Source of the DNA: Sphingopyxis sp. OPL5
Lineage (GTDB): Bacteria > Pseudomonadota > Alphaproteobacteria > Sphingomonadales > Sphingomonadaceae
NCBI RefSeq assembly: GCF_003797775.2
Contig: NZ_CP060725.1
Coordinates: forward strand, 3,652,001 to 3,716,000
Length of the DNA stretch: 64,000 bases
Direction of reading: 5' to 3'
The stretch's first letter is position 1, and each line of letters begins with the position of its first letter. Below are positions 28,994 through 37,640 of this stretch, one piece after another. The position numbers and the translations under genes are program-made. Below the pieces are notes generated by a model. That model made no database searches. It worked only from the letters and a program-made list of their open reading frames with translations, and had not been told where the DNA came from.

Positions 28994-30010
28994 TCACCCC
29001 ATCGGGTAAAGGATGTCGCGGCTGACCTGGTGCAGCGCCGCCATCACATCGTCGCTCAGCACCAGATCCTTCGCGGCGAGGATCGGGTCGACCTGGTCAT
29101 AGGCGCTGACCCCGACGATCGTCGAGGCGACGAAGTCATGCTGCTTCGACCAGGCGGTCGCCATGGTCACAGGGTGCAGCCCGGCCTCCTCGGCGATCTT
29201 CAGATAGCGCTCGGTCGCGGCGAGGCTCTTGTCGTTGACGAAGCGGCGGCCCATCACCGCCTGCCGCCCTTCCATCTTCAGGTAGCGCGAGAAGCGCGCG
29301 CCCTCAGGGGTCGCGCCGCCCTGATATTTGCCCGACAACACCCCACCGGCGAGCGGCGAGTATGGGATCAGGCTGACGCCTTCCTGCCGGCATACCTGCT
29401 TGAGTTCGTCCTCGAAGCGGCGGTTGTTGAGGCTGAAATTATTCTGGATCGTGTGGTAGCGATGGACGCCGAGCCGTTCGGACGCCGCGAGCGACTTCAT
29501 CAGCCCCCAGCTTGTCTCGTTCGAGCAGCCGAGGATGCGAACCTTGCCGACGCGGACCAACTCGTCGAGCGCGTCCATCATCTCGTCATAGGGCGCGTCG
29601 TGGTCGGGCCAGTGCGTTTGGTAGAGGTCGACATAGTCGGTCTGCAGCCGCGTCAGGCTGTCGTCGATCGCCTGCATGATATTCTTGCGGTCGAGCGCGG
29701 TCATGCCGTTGCGGCAGGGCGACTTGAACCAGACATGGCTCGGCCCGGAGACTTTCGTGGCGAGGATGATCGCGTCGCGCGGCTTGGTCTTCAGCCAGCG
29801 CCCGACGATTTCTTCCGTGCGGCCGACCCATTTGGTATCGGGCGGCACCGGATAGCCCTCGGCGGTGTCGTAGAAGTTGATGCCCTCGTCGAAGCAGCGG
29901 TCGAGGATGCGGAACGCTTCGCCCTCGTCGGTCTGGCTGCCGAAGGTCATTGTCCCCATGCAGATGTCGGACACATGGATGGCGCTTTTGCCAAGGCGGC
30001 GGCTTTGCAT
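28994..30010 (-). CDS. Aldo/keto reductase (Tas-like)
   Basis: 338 residues. The N-terminus RRLGKSAIHVSDICMGTMTFG is the family start. The catalytic tetrad is visible: Asp in NFYDTAEGY, Tyr of the same motif, Lys in ILATKVSG and His in YQTHWPDHD. NADPH-binding residues sit in the late segment HDFVASTIVGV. Such enzymes reduce aldehydes or ketones in the cytosol; the physiological substrate is unknown. It is separated by 48 nt from the LysE gene on the same strand. Confidence 0.93.
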   Translation of the reverse strand: MQSRRLGKSAIHVSDICMGTMTFGSQTDEGEAFRILDRCFDEGINFYDTAEGYPVPPDTKWVGRTEEIVGRWLKTKPRDAIILATKVSGPSHVWFKSPCRNGMTALDRKNIMQAIDDSLTRLQTDYVDLYQTHWPDHDAPYDEMMDALDELVRVGKVRILGCSNETSWGLMKSLAASERLGVHRYHTIQNNFSLNNRRFEDELKQVCRQEGVSLIPYSPLAGGVLSGKYQGGATPEGARFSRYLKMEGRQAVMGRRFVNDKSLAATERYLKIAEEAGLHPVTMATAWSKQHDFVASTIVGVSAYDQVDPILAAKDLVLSDDVMAALHQVSRDILYPMG

Positions 30011-30058
30011 GCTTCTCTTCTCCGGTCGCGAGGGGAGGTCGCGCCGTGCATTAAGCCG

Positions 30059-30649
30059 TCAAATCAGAAGCGCAAGCGATCCGACGAGCAGCGCCGCCAT
30101 CGTCCAGTTGAAGGCGCGAAGTCGCGCCGGACTCGACAGCCAGCCGCGCAGCGCCTGTCCCATCACCGCCCAGATGCTCGTCGAGGGCAGGTTGACGATG
30201 CCGAAGACGATCGCGACGAGCAGCACCGCGACGACATTGCGGTCGGGGGCATAGAGTGCGATCGCCGACAGCGCCATCGTCCACGCCTTGGGATTGACCC
30301 ACTGGAACAGCATCGCCTGGACGAAGGTCATCGGCTTGCCGCGCGCATTGCCGTCGGTGGTCGGTGCGGCGGCATTGGCGATCTTCCACGCGAGCCAGAG
30401 CAAATAGGCGATGCTGACGATCTTGAGGACGGTATTGAGAATGGGGAAGAGGTCGAACAGGCCCATCAGCCCGACGCCGACGAGGACGATCATCAGCGTG
30501 AAGCCGAAGCCGACGCCGAGCGCGTGCGGCACGGTGCGGCGCAGACCGAAATTGGCGCCCGACGCCATCAGCATCATGTTGTTAGGACCCGGCGTGATCG
30601 ACGAGACGAGCGCGAAGGCGGAGAGGGCGGCGAGGGTGGTCTGATCCAT
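30059..30649 (-). CDS. LysE-family amino-acid exporter
   Basis: 196 residues from the ATG at 30649, which gives the canonical N-terminus for the family; the ATG at 30751 would add an unlikely 34-residue leader. Six membrane spans are predicted. The LysE signature ITPGPNNMMLMASGANFG is in the first span region, and WVNPKAWTMALSA is the second conserved block. It exports amino acids or related compounds such as homoserine lactones. It is divergent from an Lrp/AsnC regulator 64 nt away, the usual arrangement for lysE-type exporters. Confidence 0.93.
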   Translation of the reverse strand: MDQTTLAALSAFALVSSITPGPNNMMLMASGANFGLRRTVPHALGVGFGFTLMIVLVGVGLMGLFDLFPILNTVLKIVSIAYLLWLAWKIANAAAPTTDGNARGKPMTFVQAMLFQWVNPKAWTMALSAIALYAPDRNVVAVLLVAIVFGIVNLPSTSIWAVMGQALRGWLSSPARLRAFNWTMAALLVGSLALLI

Positions 30650-30706
30650 ATGCGCAATATAATGCGGCTTGCGTCGCTGGTGGTTGCAAAGATGGGCGGT
30701 TTTGGG

Positions 30707-30724
30707 ATAGATTATGCAATCTAT
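30707..30724. promoter_or_regulatory. Candidate Lrp operator over the regulator start codon
   Basis: Inverted repeat ATAGATT / AATCTAT with a 4-nt centre overlaps the Lrp start codons at 30714 and 30723. A second, imperfect one (CGCA-N6-TGCG, 30653-30666) lies next to the lysE start. Their placement suggests autoregulation and control of the exporter. Confidence 0.4.
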
Positions 30725-31175
30725 GAGTAATATAGACGCCATTGGCCGCAATATATTGCGCGAACTGTCGCGCGACGGGCGAATCTCGAACCTCGAACTT
30801 GCCGAGCGGGTTGGGCTGTCGCCGTCGGCCTGCTTGCGCCGGGTGCAGGAACTCGAACGCAGCGGCGTGATCAGGGGCTATCGGGCGCGCATCGACCCGG
30901 CGAAGGTCGGTTACAGCTTCATGGCCTATGTTACCGTCGGGCTGTCGACGCACACCAAACAGGCGCAGGAAGATTTTGAAGCCGCGATGGCCGAAGCGCC
31001 CGAGGTCCGCGAGTGCCACAACATCACCGGCGCGATCGAATATATCCTGCGCGTTGAGGCGGCCGACCTCGCTGCGTACAAGCATTTCCACACGGAGGTG
31101 CTGGGCATACTGCCGCAGGTGAATGCGATCACCACCTATGTGCTGATGGGTTCGCCGAAGGATGAGCGGGCCTAA
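30714..31175 (+). CDS. Lrp/AsnC-family transcriptional regulator
   Basis: 153 residues from the ATG at 30714; a second in-frame ATG at 30723 is possible. The helix-turn-helix is classic Lrp: ILRELSRDGRISNLELAERV then LSPSACLRRVQELERSGVIRGY. The C-terminal RAM domain (PEVRECHNITGAIEYILRVE) would bind an effector amino acid. It is divergent from the LysE exporter, which it likely activates in response to amino-acid excess. Confidence 0.93.
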   Translation: MQSMSNIDAIGRNILRELSRDGRISNLELAERVGLSPSACLRRVQELERSGVIRGYRARIDPAKVGYSFMAYVTVGLSTHTKQAQEDFEAAMAEAPEVRECHNITGAIEYILRVEAADLAAYKHFHTEVLGILPQVNAITTYVLMGSPKDERA

Positions 31176-31187
31176 GTTCCAAAACAT

Positions 31188-31272
31188 CGTCATTGCGAGG
31201 AGCCGAAGGCGACGCGGCAATCCAGAGCCTGCGTAAACCGCCCTGGATTGCTTCGCTTCGCTCGCAATGACG
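31188..31272. repeat. Intergenic inverted repeat, family E, copy 1
   Basis: Arms CGTCATTGCGAGG... (31188-31226) and ...CTCGCAATGACG (31249-31272) pair over most of their length and share GGCAATCCAG / CTGGATTGC. Copy 2 is 1 kb away at 32307-32401; the two flank the flavin monooxygenase gene. Confidence 0.78.
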
Positions 31273-31316
31273 AAGAGAGGTTGAACGGCGGTCGTGCCAT
31301 CCGCATATCCAGTTTC

Positions 31317-32303
31317 ATGCTGAAACTCTCCCTGCTCGATCTTGTGCCCGTCACCGACACCGGGACGATCGCTCAATCGCTGGCCAACGCGGCCGATCTC
31401 GCCCGACATGCCGAAACGCTCGGCTATGGCCGTTATTGGGTTGCCGAACATCACGGCATGCAGGGGATCGCGAGCGCCGCGACCGCGGTGGTGCTCGCGC
31501 ATATCGGGCAGGCAACGTCGAGCATCCGGATCGGGTCGGCGGGGATCATGCTGCCGAACCATGCACCGATGGTGATCGCCGAGCAATTCGGCACGCTGGA
31601 GGCGCTGTTTCCCGGTCGTATCGACCTTGGCCTCGGCCGCGCGCCGGGGTCGGACGGAGTCGTCGCGCGGGCGCTGCGCCGCAACCTCGCGAGCGACGAG
31701 CGGCAGTTTCCGCAGGACGTCGTCGAACTACAGGCCTTCCTTGCCGGCGACGAGCGGCTCGGCATCCGCGCGGTGCCGGGCGAGGGGACCCACATCCCGA
31801 TCTGGGTCCTGGGGTCGAGCCTGTTCGGCGCGCAGCTCGCGGCGATGCTCGGGCTGCCTTATGCCTTCGCCAGCCATTTCGCCCCCGATGCGCTCGACGA
31901 GGCGCTCGATATCTATCGGCGGCAGTTCAAGCCGTCGGCGCAATTGTCCGAACCCTATGCCGCCGCGGCGTTCAACGTCTTCGCCGCCGACACGCGCGAA
32001 GAGGCCGAACTGCTCGCCTCGTCGCAGCAACAGGCCTTTGTCGCGCTGCGCACCGGCAATCCCGGCAAGATGAAACCGCCGCTCGCGGGGTACAAGGACA
32101 GCCTGCCGCCCAATGCGCGCGCGATCCTCGACCATGTGCTGCAATGCTCTGCGGTCGGCACGGTCGACGATGTCCGCGACGGGCTGAAGGCCTTTGTCGG
32201 GCGCACCGGGGTCGACGAGGTGGTCGTGGCTTCATCGATGTACGACCATGACGCGCGGAAGCATTCGGTGGCGCTCGCGATGGAAGCGGCGAAGAGCCTT
32301 TAG
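31317..32303 (+). CDS. LLM-class flavin-dependent oxidoreductase (luciferase-like)
   Basis: 328 residues from [16 protein letters not shown]. The upstream frame to 31248 is repeat sequence and is rejected as coding. The luciferase-like core is recognisable: [15 protein letters not shown] near residue 45, [21 protein letters not shown], and [13 protein letters not shown]. These define the MsnO8-type group of LLM oxidoreductases. FMN or F420 use is not decided by sequence; FMN is likely in this lineage. It is bracketed by family E repeats, with no partner reductase adjacent. Confidence 0.92.
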   Translation: MLKLSLLDLVPVTDTGTIAQSLANAADLARHAETLGYGRYWVAEHHGMQGIASAATAVVLAHIGQATSSIRIGSAGIMLPNHAPMVIAEQFGTLEALFPGRIDLGLGRAPGSDGVVARALRRNLASDERQFPQDVVELQAFLAGDERLGIRAVPGEGTHIPIWVLGSSLFGAQLAAMLGLPYAFASHFAPDALDEALDIYRRQFKPSAQLSEPYAAAAFNVFAADTREEAELLASSQQQAFVALRTGNPGKMKPPLAGYKDSLPPNARAILDHVLQCSAVGTVDDVRDGLKAFVGRTGVDEVVVASSMYDHDARKHSVALAMEAAKSL

Positions 32304-32306
32304 CCA

Positions 32307-32401
32307 AACGTCGTCATTGCGAGGAGCCGAAGGCGACGCGGCAATCCAGAGTAGCGTCAACTCGCTCTGGATTGCTTCGCTTCGCTCGCAATGACGACGT
32401 T
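32307..32401. repeat. Intergenic inverted repeat, family E, copy 2
   Basis: Perfect 17-bp terminal inverted repeat (AACGTCGTCATTGCGAG and its reverse complement) with an internal second stem. The right end overlaps the stop codon of the convergent CDF gene. Confidence 0.8.
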
Positions 32402-33302
32402 ATTGAGGCCGAAAGCTTAGGCTTGCCAGCCGCCAAGCGTTGTCGCCCATCAACTCGGTGGCAGAGGGAATGACAGCCGGCGGCGCGCAATCGACCTCAG
32501 CGGCGATATAGCGGCCGGTTTCGCGCAGCCGCACCCCGACGTCGCCGAAGCGCGCCTTGAGCGCTGCGATCAGCCGTTCGGCATCCTCGGCAATCGCGTT
32601 CGAATCGAGCGCGCGCGGGGTGCCGTCGAGCAGTTCGGCGACCGCTTGCCGCAGCGCGCCCACGGCATCCTTGATGATCGACAGCGCGATGAACAGCGCC
32701 GCGCTGGCATCGGCCCACCACCAGCCGAACCCGATGCCAGTGATGCCGGCGATCGCGGCGAGCCCGGTCTGCCAGTCGGCCTTCTGCATCAGCGCGTCGG
32801 TGTGGAGCACCTTGTCGTTGATCCGCTTTGCCACCGGCTGTTTGATCCGACCGAGGATGAGCGGCGGGATGATCGAATAGACGAGCGCCGCGATCATCAG
32901 CCAGCCCAACCAGAGCGTATGGCCGAACAGGGTGATGCCGCCGACGGTCGGATGCTCCTGCCGCACCAGCGTCGTGACGCTTTCATAGATGAGGAAGCCG
33001 CCGACCGACAGCAGCGCCGTCGCGGCGACGAGGAAGGCGAGGCTGTTGGCGCGGCGATAGCCGAAAGGGAAGCGATTGTTGGCGCGCTTGCGCTCCCAAT
33101 GCGCCGACAGCAGGAACACGATCGCAGGGATGAGGCTCAGCACATCCTCGATCACTGCCGACTTCATCGCCTGGCTTGCGCCCATCACCAGCGCCATCAC
33201 CACGACGACGCTGCCGATCCATAGCAAGGTCCACCATTCGAGCCGTTCGCCATGCCGCACGTCGGCGGCGATGGCGTCGGGGATGCCGCTGTGCAGGCTC
33301 AT
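32400..33302 (-). CDS. Cation diffusion facilitator (CDF) transporter
   Basis: 300 residues from MSLHSGIPDAIAADVRHG. Six membrane spans are seen. The CDF motifs are present: HWERKRANNRFPFGYRRANS in loop 2-3, and an acidic/His pair in LHTDALMQKADWQ and WADASAALFIALSI. The C-terminal cytosolic domain is short (TGRYIAAEVDCAPPAVIP). It likely exports zinc, iron or cobalt in exchange for protons. The ATGA overlap at its start couples it to the upstream lipoprotein gene, suggesting a functional pair. Confidence 0.93.
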   Translation of the reverse strand: MSLHSGIPDAIAADVRHGERLEWWTLLWIGSVVVVMALVMGASQAMKSAVIEDVLSLIPAIVFLLSAHWERKRANNRFPFGYRRANSLAFLVAATALLSVGGFLIYESVTTLVRQEHPTVGGITLFGHTLWLGWLMIAALVYSIIPPLILGRIKQPVAKRINDKVLHTDALMQKADWQTGLAAIAGITGIGFGWWWADASAALFIALSIIKDAVGALRQAVAELLDGTPRALDSNAIAEDAERLIAALKARFGDVGVRLRETGRYIAAEVDCAPPAVIPSATELMGDNAWRLASLSFRPQ

Positions 33303-33736
33303 CGCGGACCCTCGGAGACCAGCCGGTCGGTGGCGAGGATCAGGGCATTTTCGCCGTTGCGCCGCGCGATGCGCAGCACGGGATGTTCCTTGTCGTCGGG
33401 TTCGCCGCGCGCGACGGGCTTCGACAGCGCGATATCGGCCTGCCAAGGCGAGGCCTTTGCGAAATGACCGACCAGCACGTCGATCTCGCCATCCTCAAGC
33501 GCCTTATGCGCATGCTCGCCGTGCAAGGGCACGAGTTTCAGTCGCGCATGGTGGTCGCGGGCGTAAGCGCCGAGCAGGGCGAGTGCGGGGTGGGCATCGG
33601 GGGTGTCGGGGAGGATGGTCACGCGCATCGCCTGCATACGCTCGATCCGTTCGGTCGTACCCGCCGCATCGCGCGGAAGGCTGTCGCAGCCGGCTAGCAG
33701 CAGCGCAGCGAAGGAAAGGGCGAAGCTGTGTCGCAT
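33299..33736 (-). CDS. Small solute-binding-like lipoprotein coupled to the CDF gene
   Basis: 145 residues from MRHSFALSFAALLLAGC; an ATG 9 nt upstream is also possible. The lipobox LLAGC places it on a membrane facing the periplasm. The mature part reads like one lobe of a type-2 periplasmic binding protein: MRVTILPDTPDAHPALALLGAY, KALEDGEIDVLVGHFA, DIALSKPVARGEPD. It is only half the size of a full binding protein. It overlaps the CDF start by 4 nt, so both are probably made together. A metal- or ligand-sensing accessory role is plausible but unproven. Confidence 0.7.
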   Translation of the reverse strand: MRHSFALSFAALLLAGCDSLPRDAAGTTERIERMQAMRVTILPDTPDAHPALALLGAYARDHHARLKLVPLHGEHAHKALEDGEIDVLVGHFAKASPWQADIALSKPVARGEPDDKEHPVLRIARRNGENALILATDRLVSEGPR

Positions 33737-33785
33737 CCCGCTCATACGCCGCGCCGCCGCCTTGGTTGCTGCGCGCGGCGCTGTG

Positions 33786-33815
33786 TTGACGCGGCCAAGC
33801 AGGGGGCAGTATAGG
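33786..33815 (+). promoter_or_regulatory. Sigma-70-type promoter of argD operon
   Basis: TTGACG (33786-33791) and TATAGG (33810-33815) with an 18-nt spacer. The predicted start is near 33821, giving a leader of about 77 nt before argD. Confidence 0.55.
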
Positions 33816-33817
33816 GA

Positions 33818-33857
33818 CCGCCCGACCCAAGGGCGGCCCATCTGGGGTCGCCTTTTT
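33818..33857 (+). promoter_or_regulatory. Possible attenuator-like leader of argD
   Basis: Two mutually exclusive foldings are visible: CCGCCC (33818-33823) with GGGCGG (33831-33836), or CGACCC (33823-33828) with GGGTCG (33845-33850), the latter followed by a run of five T (33853-33857). No leader peptide is obvious. Confidence 0.35.
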
Positions 33858-33897
33858 GCTTTGGTCGTATCTTTTGTGTTTTGGAAAGGTGCCTGAC

Positions 33898-35085
33898 ATG
33901 TCGATCACGCCGCTGATGCCCGTTTACCCCCGGTGCGGTGTGCGTCCGGTGCGAGGCGAGGGCGCCTATCTGATCGGCGAGCGCGGCGAGCGTTATCTCG
34001 ACTTCGCGAGCGGCATCGCGGTCAATTTGCTCGGCCATGGCCACCCGCACCTGACCAAGGCGATCCAGGACCAGGCCGCGACGCTGATGCATGTCTCGAA
34101 CCTGTACGGCAGCCCGCAGGGCGAAGCCTATGCGGCGCGGCTGGTTGAGAACACCTTTGCCGACACCGTCTTCTTCACCAACTCGGGCGCCGAGGCGGTC
34201 GAATGTTCGATCAAGACCGCGCGCGCTTACCACTCGAGCGCGGGCAACGCGCACAAGCACACGCTGATCACCTTCAACAACGCCTTTCACGGCCGCACGC
34301 TCGGTACGATCTCGGCGACCAACCAGGAGAAGCTGCGCAAGGGTTTCGACCCGCTGCTGCCTGGTTTCGCCTATGCACCGTTCGACGATGTCAATGCTGC
34401 GCTGGATCTCGTGGACGACAATACCGCGGGCTTCCTGCTCGAACCGGTACAGGGCGAGGGCGGTATCCGTCCGGCGTCGCAGCCCTTTCTGCAGGCGCTG
34501 CGCGACATTTGCGACCAGCGCGACCTGATGCTGGTGTTCGACGAGGTCCAGTGCGGCGTCGCGCGCACCGGCTCGCTCTATGCTTATGAACAGTTCGGTG
34601 TGACCCCCGACATCCTCGCCAGCGCCAAGGGCATCGGCGGCGGTTTCCCGATGGGCGCGTGCCTCGCGACCGAAAAGGCGGCGCGCGGCATGGTGATCGG
34701 CACGCACGGCTCGACCTATGGCGGCAACCCGCTCGCAATGGCGGCGGGGCAGGCGGTGCTCGACGTCGTGCTCGAGGAGGGCTTCCTTGAGGGCGTCAAG
34801 GCGACGGGCGAGCGGCTGCGCGGTGCGCTCGAACAGCTGATCCCGAACCACGACAATCTGTTCGAGAGCGTGCGCGGCATGGGGCTGATGCTCGGCGTCA
34901 AGATGAAGAGCGACAGCCGCGCCTTCGTCGCGCATCTGCGCGACAACCATGGGCTGCTGACGGTGGCGGCGGGCGACAATGTCATCCGCATCCTGCCCCC
35001 GCTCAACATTGAAGAGTCGCACATCAACGAGTGCATCGAGAAATTGTCGGCGGGCGCGGCGAGCTATACGCCGCCCGAAAGCTGA
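33898..35085 (+). CDS. argD: Acetylornithine aminotransferase (PLP)
   Basis: 395 residues; GGAAAGGTG precedes the ATG. ArgD transfers the amino group from glutamate to N-acetylglutamate-semialdehyde in arginine synthesis, and may also serve lysine synthesis. The class-III aminotransferase pattern is complete: [28 protein letters not shown], the [13 protein letters not shown] aspartate, and the PLP lysine in [14 protein letters not shown]. It overlaps argF by 1 nt, forming an argD-argF-hslO operon behind the promoter and leader described here. Confidence 0.95.
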   Translation: MSITPLMPVYPRCGVRPVRGEGAYLIGERGERYLDFASGIAVNLLGHGHPHLTKAIQDQAATLMHVSNLYGSPQGEAYAARLVENTFADTVFFTNSGAEAVECSIKTARAYHSSAGNAHKHTLITFNNAFHGRTLGTISATNQEKLRKGFDPLLPGFAYAPFDDVNAALDLVDDNTAGFLLEPVQGEGGIRPASQPFLQALRDICDQRDLMLVFDEVQCGVARTGSLYAYEQFGVTPDILASAKGIGGGFPMGACLATEKAARGMVIGTHGSTYGGNPLAMAAGQAVLDVVLEEGFLEGVKATGERLRGALEQLIPNHDNLFESVRGMGLMLGVKMKSDSRAFVAHLRDNHGLLTVAAGDNVIRILPPLNIEESHINECIEKLSAGAASYTPPES

Positions 35086-36008
35086 TGCCGAATTTTCTAA
35101 ACCTGTCCGATGCGGGCGGGGATGCGATCGCAGCGATGCTGTCGGACGCGATCGACCGCAAGGCGGCGCGCGCCGGCTGGCCGAAGGCGAAACCCGACGC
35201 CGACAAGCCGCTCGCCGACCATGTGCTGGCGATGGTGTTCGAGAAGAATTCGACGCGCACGCGCTGCTCGTTCGACATCGCGATCCGCCAATTGGGCGGG
35301 GTGCCGATGATCCTCGACGCGGGCACGAGCCAGCTCGGCCGCGGCGAGACGATCGCCGACACTGCGCGCGTGCTGTCGCGCTATGCCGATGCGATCATGA
35401 TCCGCACCGATCATCACGACAAGATCGAGGAACTGGCGCATTTCGCCAGCGTCCCCGTGATCAACGGTCTGACCGACCTGTCGCACCCGTGCCAGATCGT
35501 CGCCGACCTGCTGACGATCGTCGAGAGCGGCAAGGCGCTGCCCGGTCTCGAACTCGCCTGGCTCGGCGACGGCAATAATGTGCTGGCGTCGCTGATCGAG
35601 GCGGCGGGGCTGTTCGGTTTCAACGTCCGCGTGGGCGTGCCGCAGGGCTATGAGCCCGATGCGGGCTTCGTCGAGGCGGCACGTGCGAAGGGCGCGAAGA
35701 TCGATATCGTCCGCGACGCGCGCGAAGCTGTCGCCGGCGCCGACCTGGTCGTCACCGACACCTGGGTGTCGATGGGGCAGGACCATGCGCATAACAAGCT
35801 CGCTGCCATGGCGGCCTATCAGGTCGACGACCGATTGATGGGCGCGGCGAAGGGTGACGCGCTGTTCCTCCACTGCCTGCCCGCGCATCGCGGCGAGGAA
35901 GTCACCGATGCGGTGATCGACGGATCGCAATCGCGGGTGTGGGAAGAGGCCGAGAACCGCGTCCATGCCCAGAAATCCGTCCTGTTGTGGGCGCTAGGGA
36001 AGTTATGA
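35085..36008 (+). CDS. argF: Ornithine carbamoyltransferase
   Basis: 307 residues; the ATG at 35085 shares one base with the argD stop. It condenses ornithine and carbamoyl phosphate to citrulline. The carbamoyl-phosphate site STRTRCSF, the HPCQ motif, the ornithine-loop SMG in TWVSMGQ and HCLPAHRG are all present. The overlap on both sides (with argD and hslO) indicates strict translational coupling. Confidence 0.95.
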   Translation: MPNFLNLSDAGGDAIAAMLSDAIDRKAARAGWPKAKPDADKPLADHVLAMVFEKNSTRTRCSFDIAIRQLGGVPMILDAGTSQLGRGETIADTARVLSRYADAIMIRTDHHDKIEELAHFASVPVINGLTDLSHPCQIVADLLTIVESGKALPGLELAWLGDGNNVLASLIEAAGLFGFNVRVGVPQGYEPDAGFVEAARAKGAKIDIVRDAREAVAGADLVVTDTWVSMGQDHAHNKLAAMAAYQVDDRLMGAAKGDALFLHCLPAHRGEEVTDAVIDGSQSRVWEEAENRVHAQKSVLLWALGKL

Positions 36009-36919
36009 GCGACACCGTCGAAACCTGGTTCGACCAGCCTTTGGTCTTTACCATTGCCGAGCGCCATGTGCGCGGGCGCTTCGTCCGGCTCGGGCCGGTG
36101 CTCAACACGATATTGAGCGCCCACAGCTATCCGCCGGTGGCGGAGAAATTGCTCGCTGAGGCACTGGTGCTGACCGTGCTGCTCGGTTCGACGCTCAAGA
36201 CCGATGGCGGGCAATTGACGCTGCAGGCGCAGACCGGCGGCGGGCCGATCGAACTGCTCGTCTGCGACTATCGCGGCGGCGAGCTGCGCGGTTACCTCAA
36301 ATTCGACGCCGAACGGCTGGCCGAGGTCGGACCGGACCCGACGCTGTTCGCGCTGTTCGGCGAGGGCTTTCTCGCGATCACCTTCGACCAGCCGGCGACC
36401 GACGAGCGTTATCAGGGGATCGTGCCGCTCGAAGGCGTGTCGATCGGCGATGCGGCCGAACATTATTTCGAACAGTCCGAGCAGATCCCGAGCCTGATCA
36501 GGCTCGCCGCGCGCCATGACCATGAAGCCGGCTGCGTCGCGGGCGGGTTGCTGCTCCAGCACCTGCCCGAGGGCGAGGTCGGTCGCGACCGGTTGCACAC
36601 GCGCCACGATCACCCCGAATGGGAGCATGCGCGCACGATCGCGATGACGCTGAAACCCGAGGAACTGACCGACCCCGCGCATTCGCTCGAAACGCTGGCG
36701 TGGCGGCTGTTCCATGAGGATGAGGTACGCGTCGAATCGGGCATCACCGTGTCGCGCGGCTGCCGGTGCAGCCTCGATTATTTCGCCGGGGTGCTGCGCC
36801 AGTTTCCCGAGACCGAGCGCGTCGACATGGCCGACGAGGCCGGCAATATCGTCGTCGATTGCGCCTTTTGTTCGCGGATTTTCCCGATCCCGCTCGGCGA
36901 AATCGCCACCCCCAACTGA
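36005..36919 (+). CDS. hslO: Redox-regulated chaperone Hsp33
   Basis: 304 residues. Hsp33 is a cytosolic holdase activated by oxidation. The C-terminal zinc switch is intact: CRCS and CAFC (C-x-C and C-x-x-C) about 30 residues apart near the end. The N-terminal substrate-binding domain begins with [20 protein letters not shown]. The ATG lies inside the argF stop (ATGA), so it is the third gene of the arg operon. A stress chaperone following argF recurs in alphaproteobacteria. Confidence 0.95.
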   Translation: MSDTVETWFDQPLVFTIAERHVRGRFVRLGPVLNTILSAHSYPPVAEKLLAEALVLTVLLGSTLKTDGGQLTLQAQTGGGPIELLVCDYRGGELRGYLKFDAERLAEVGPDPTLFALFGEGFLAITFDQPATDERYQGIVPLEGVSIGDAAEHYFEQSEQIPSLIRLAARHDHEAGCVAGGLLLQHLPEGEVGRDRLHTRHDHPEWEHARTIAMTLKPEELTDPAHSLETLAWRLFHEDEVRVESGITVSRGCRCSLDYFAGVLRQFPETERVDMADEAGNIVVDCAFCSRIFPIPLGEIATPN

Positions 36920-37044
36920 GCCGGCTGACGACGAACGGACGTTTTTCAGCGCCAAGCGGTTGAAATCGCGGCGCCGAAACGCTATTTTGTCTTCACAGGG
37001 TCGCATGTTTGCCCGCGACGGGGGCAATCGTTGGATAGGTGTAC

Positions 37045-37455
37045 ATGGCGATCTTCTCTCCCCCGATGAAATGGGTCCTTGCGGCCACGATGCTGGCCGG
37101 CGCGACGGCGGTGCCTGCGCAGGCGCCGTCGCTGGCGATGCTCGATGGCCTCGAAAAAGGCAGCTGGCAGCTGCGCGAACGCGGCAACAACGCCGTCGCC
37201 CAGACGATGTGTTTCGGCGACGCGCGGCGGATGATCCAGATCTACCACCCGCGCGCGAACTGCTCGCGCTATGTCATCGAGGACACGCCTAAGTCGGTAA
37301 CGGTGCATTACACCTGTCCGGGCGCGGGCCACGGCCGCACCACGATCCGGTCCGAGACGAACCGCCTGGTCCAGATCGACACGCAAGGAATCGCCGACGG
37401 GAAGCCTTTCTCGCAGGCCTATGAGGCACGACGCAGCGGCGCCTGCACGAACTGA
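37045..37455 (+). CDS. Secreted hypothetical protein (DUF3617-like)
   Basis: 136 residues from MAIFSPPMKWVLAATMLAG; a GTG 6 nt upstream is possible. The signal peptide ends AVPAQA. The mature protein has three to four cysteines (TMCFGD, NCSRYV, YTCPG, GACTN) that could form two disulfides, and a central WQLRERGN...QTMCFGDARRMIQ block. It resembles small DUF3617-type periplasmic proteins. It stands alone downstream of hslO. The gap to queC (185 nt) holds a hairpin terminator and a candidate promoter. Confidence 0.76.
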   Translation: MAIFSPPMKWVLAATMLAGATAVPAQAPSLAMLDGLEKGSWQLRERGNNAVAQTMCFGDARRMIQIYHPRANCSRYVIEDTPKSVTVHYTCPGAGHGRTTIRSETNRLVQIDTQGIADGKPFSQAYEARRSGACTN

Positions 37456-37556
37456 GCCGCACCCTGCGGTAACAATCCGTTAACCAAAAGCCGCTAAGCC
37501 GGGTGTCACGACGCACCGATGTGTGTCCTTCTCCCTAACGGCTTTCATGCCGAACT

Positions 37557-37582
37557 GGGCCGTGTGACCTGTCATGCGGCCC
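37557..37582 (+). terminator. Hairpin upstream of queC
   Basis: An 11-bp stem (37557-37567 with 37572-37582, two G-U wobbles) around a CCTG loop is followed by GTTTCTTT. It likely ends the preceding transcript. Confidence 0.5.
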
Positions 37583-37605
37583 GTTTCTTTGGTGCAGCGC
37601 AGCAC

Positions 37606-37634
37606 TTGCACGCCCGACGACGCGGGCCTATCTG
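37606..37634 (+). promoter_or_regulatory. Candidate queC promoter, possibly leaderless
   Basis: TTGCAC (37606-37611), 17-nt spacer, TATCTG (37629-37634). The spacer carries the palindrome GCCCG-N6-CGGGC. A start 7 nt after the -10 would fall on the queC ATG itself. Confidence 0.4.
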
Positions 37635-37640
37635 GCGCCG

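Noticed and set aside
28472..30730. 752-codon forward frame opposite DUF411, aldo/keto reductase and LysE genes
   Set aside because: The reverse-strand genes carry full family motifs and ribosome sites; the forward frame is a shadow.
31248..31316. N-terminal extension of the luciferase-like protein
   Set aside because: The extension is encoded by the family E repeat; the internal ATG at 31317 gives the normal family start.
37456..37600. Possible preQ1 riboswitch before queC
   Set aside because: No match to the preQ1-I or preQ1-II core could be seen, and a terminator-like hairpin plus promoter follow it, making the queC transcript apparently leaderless.
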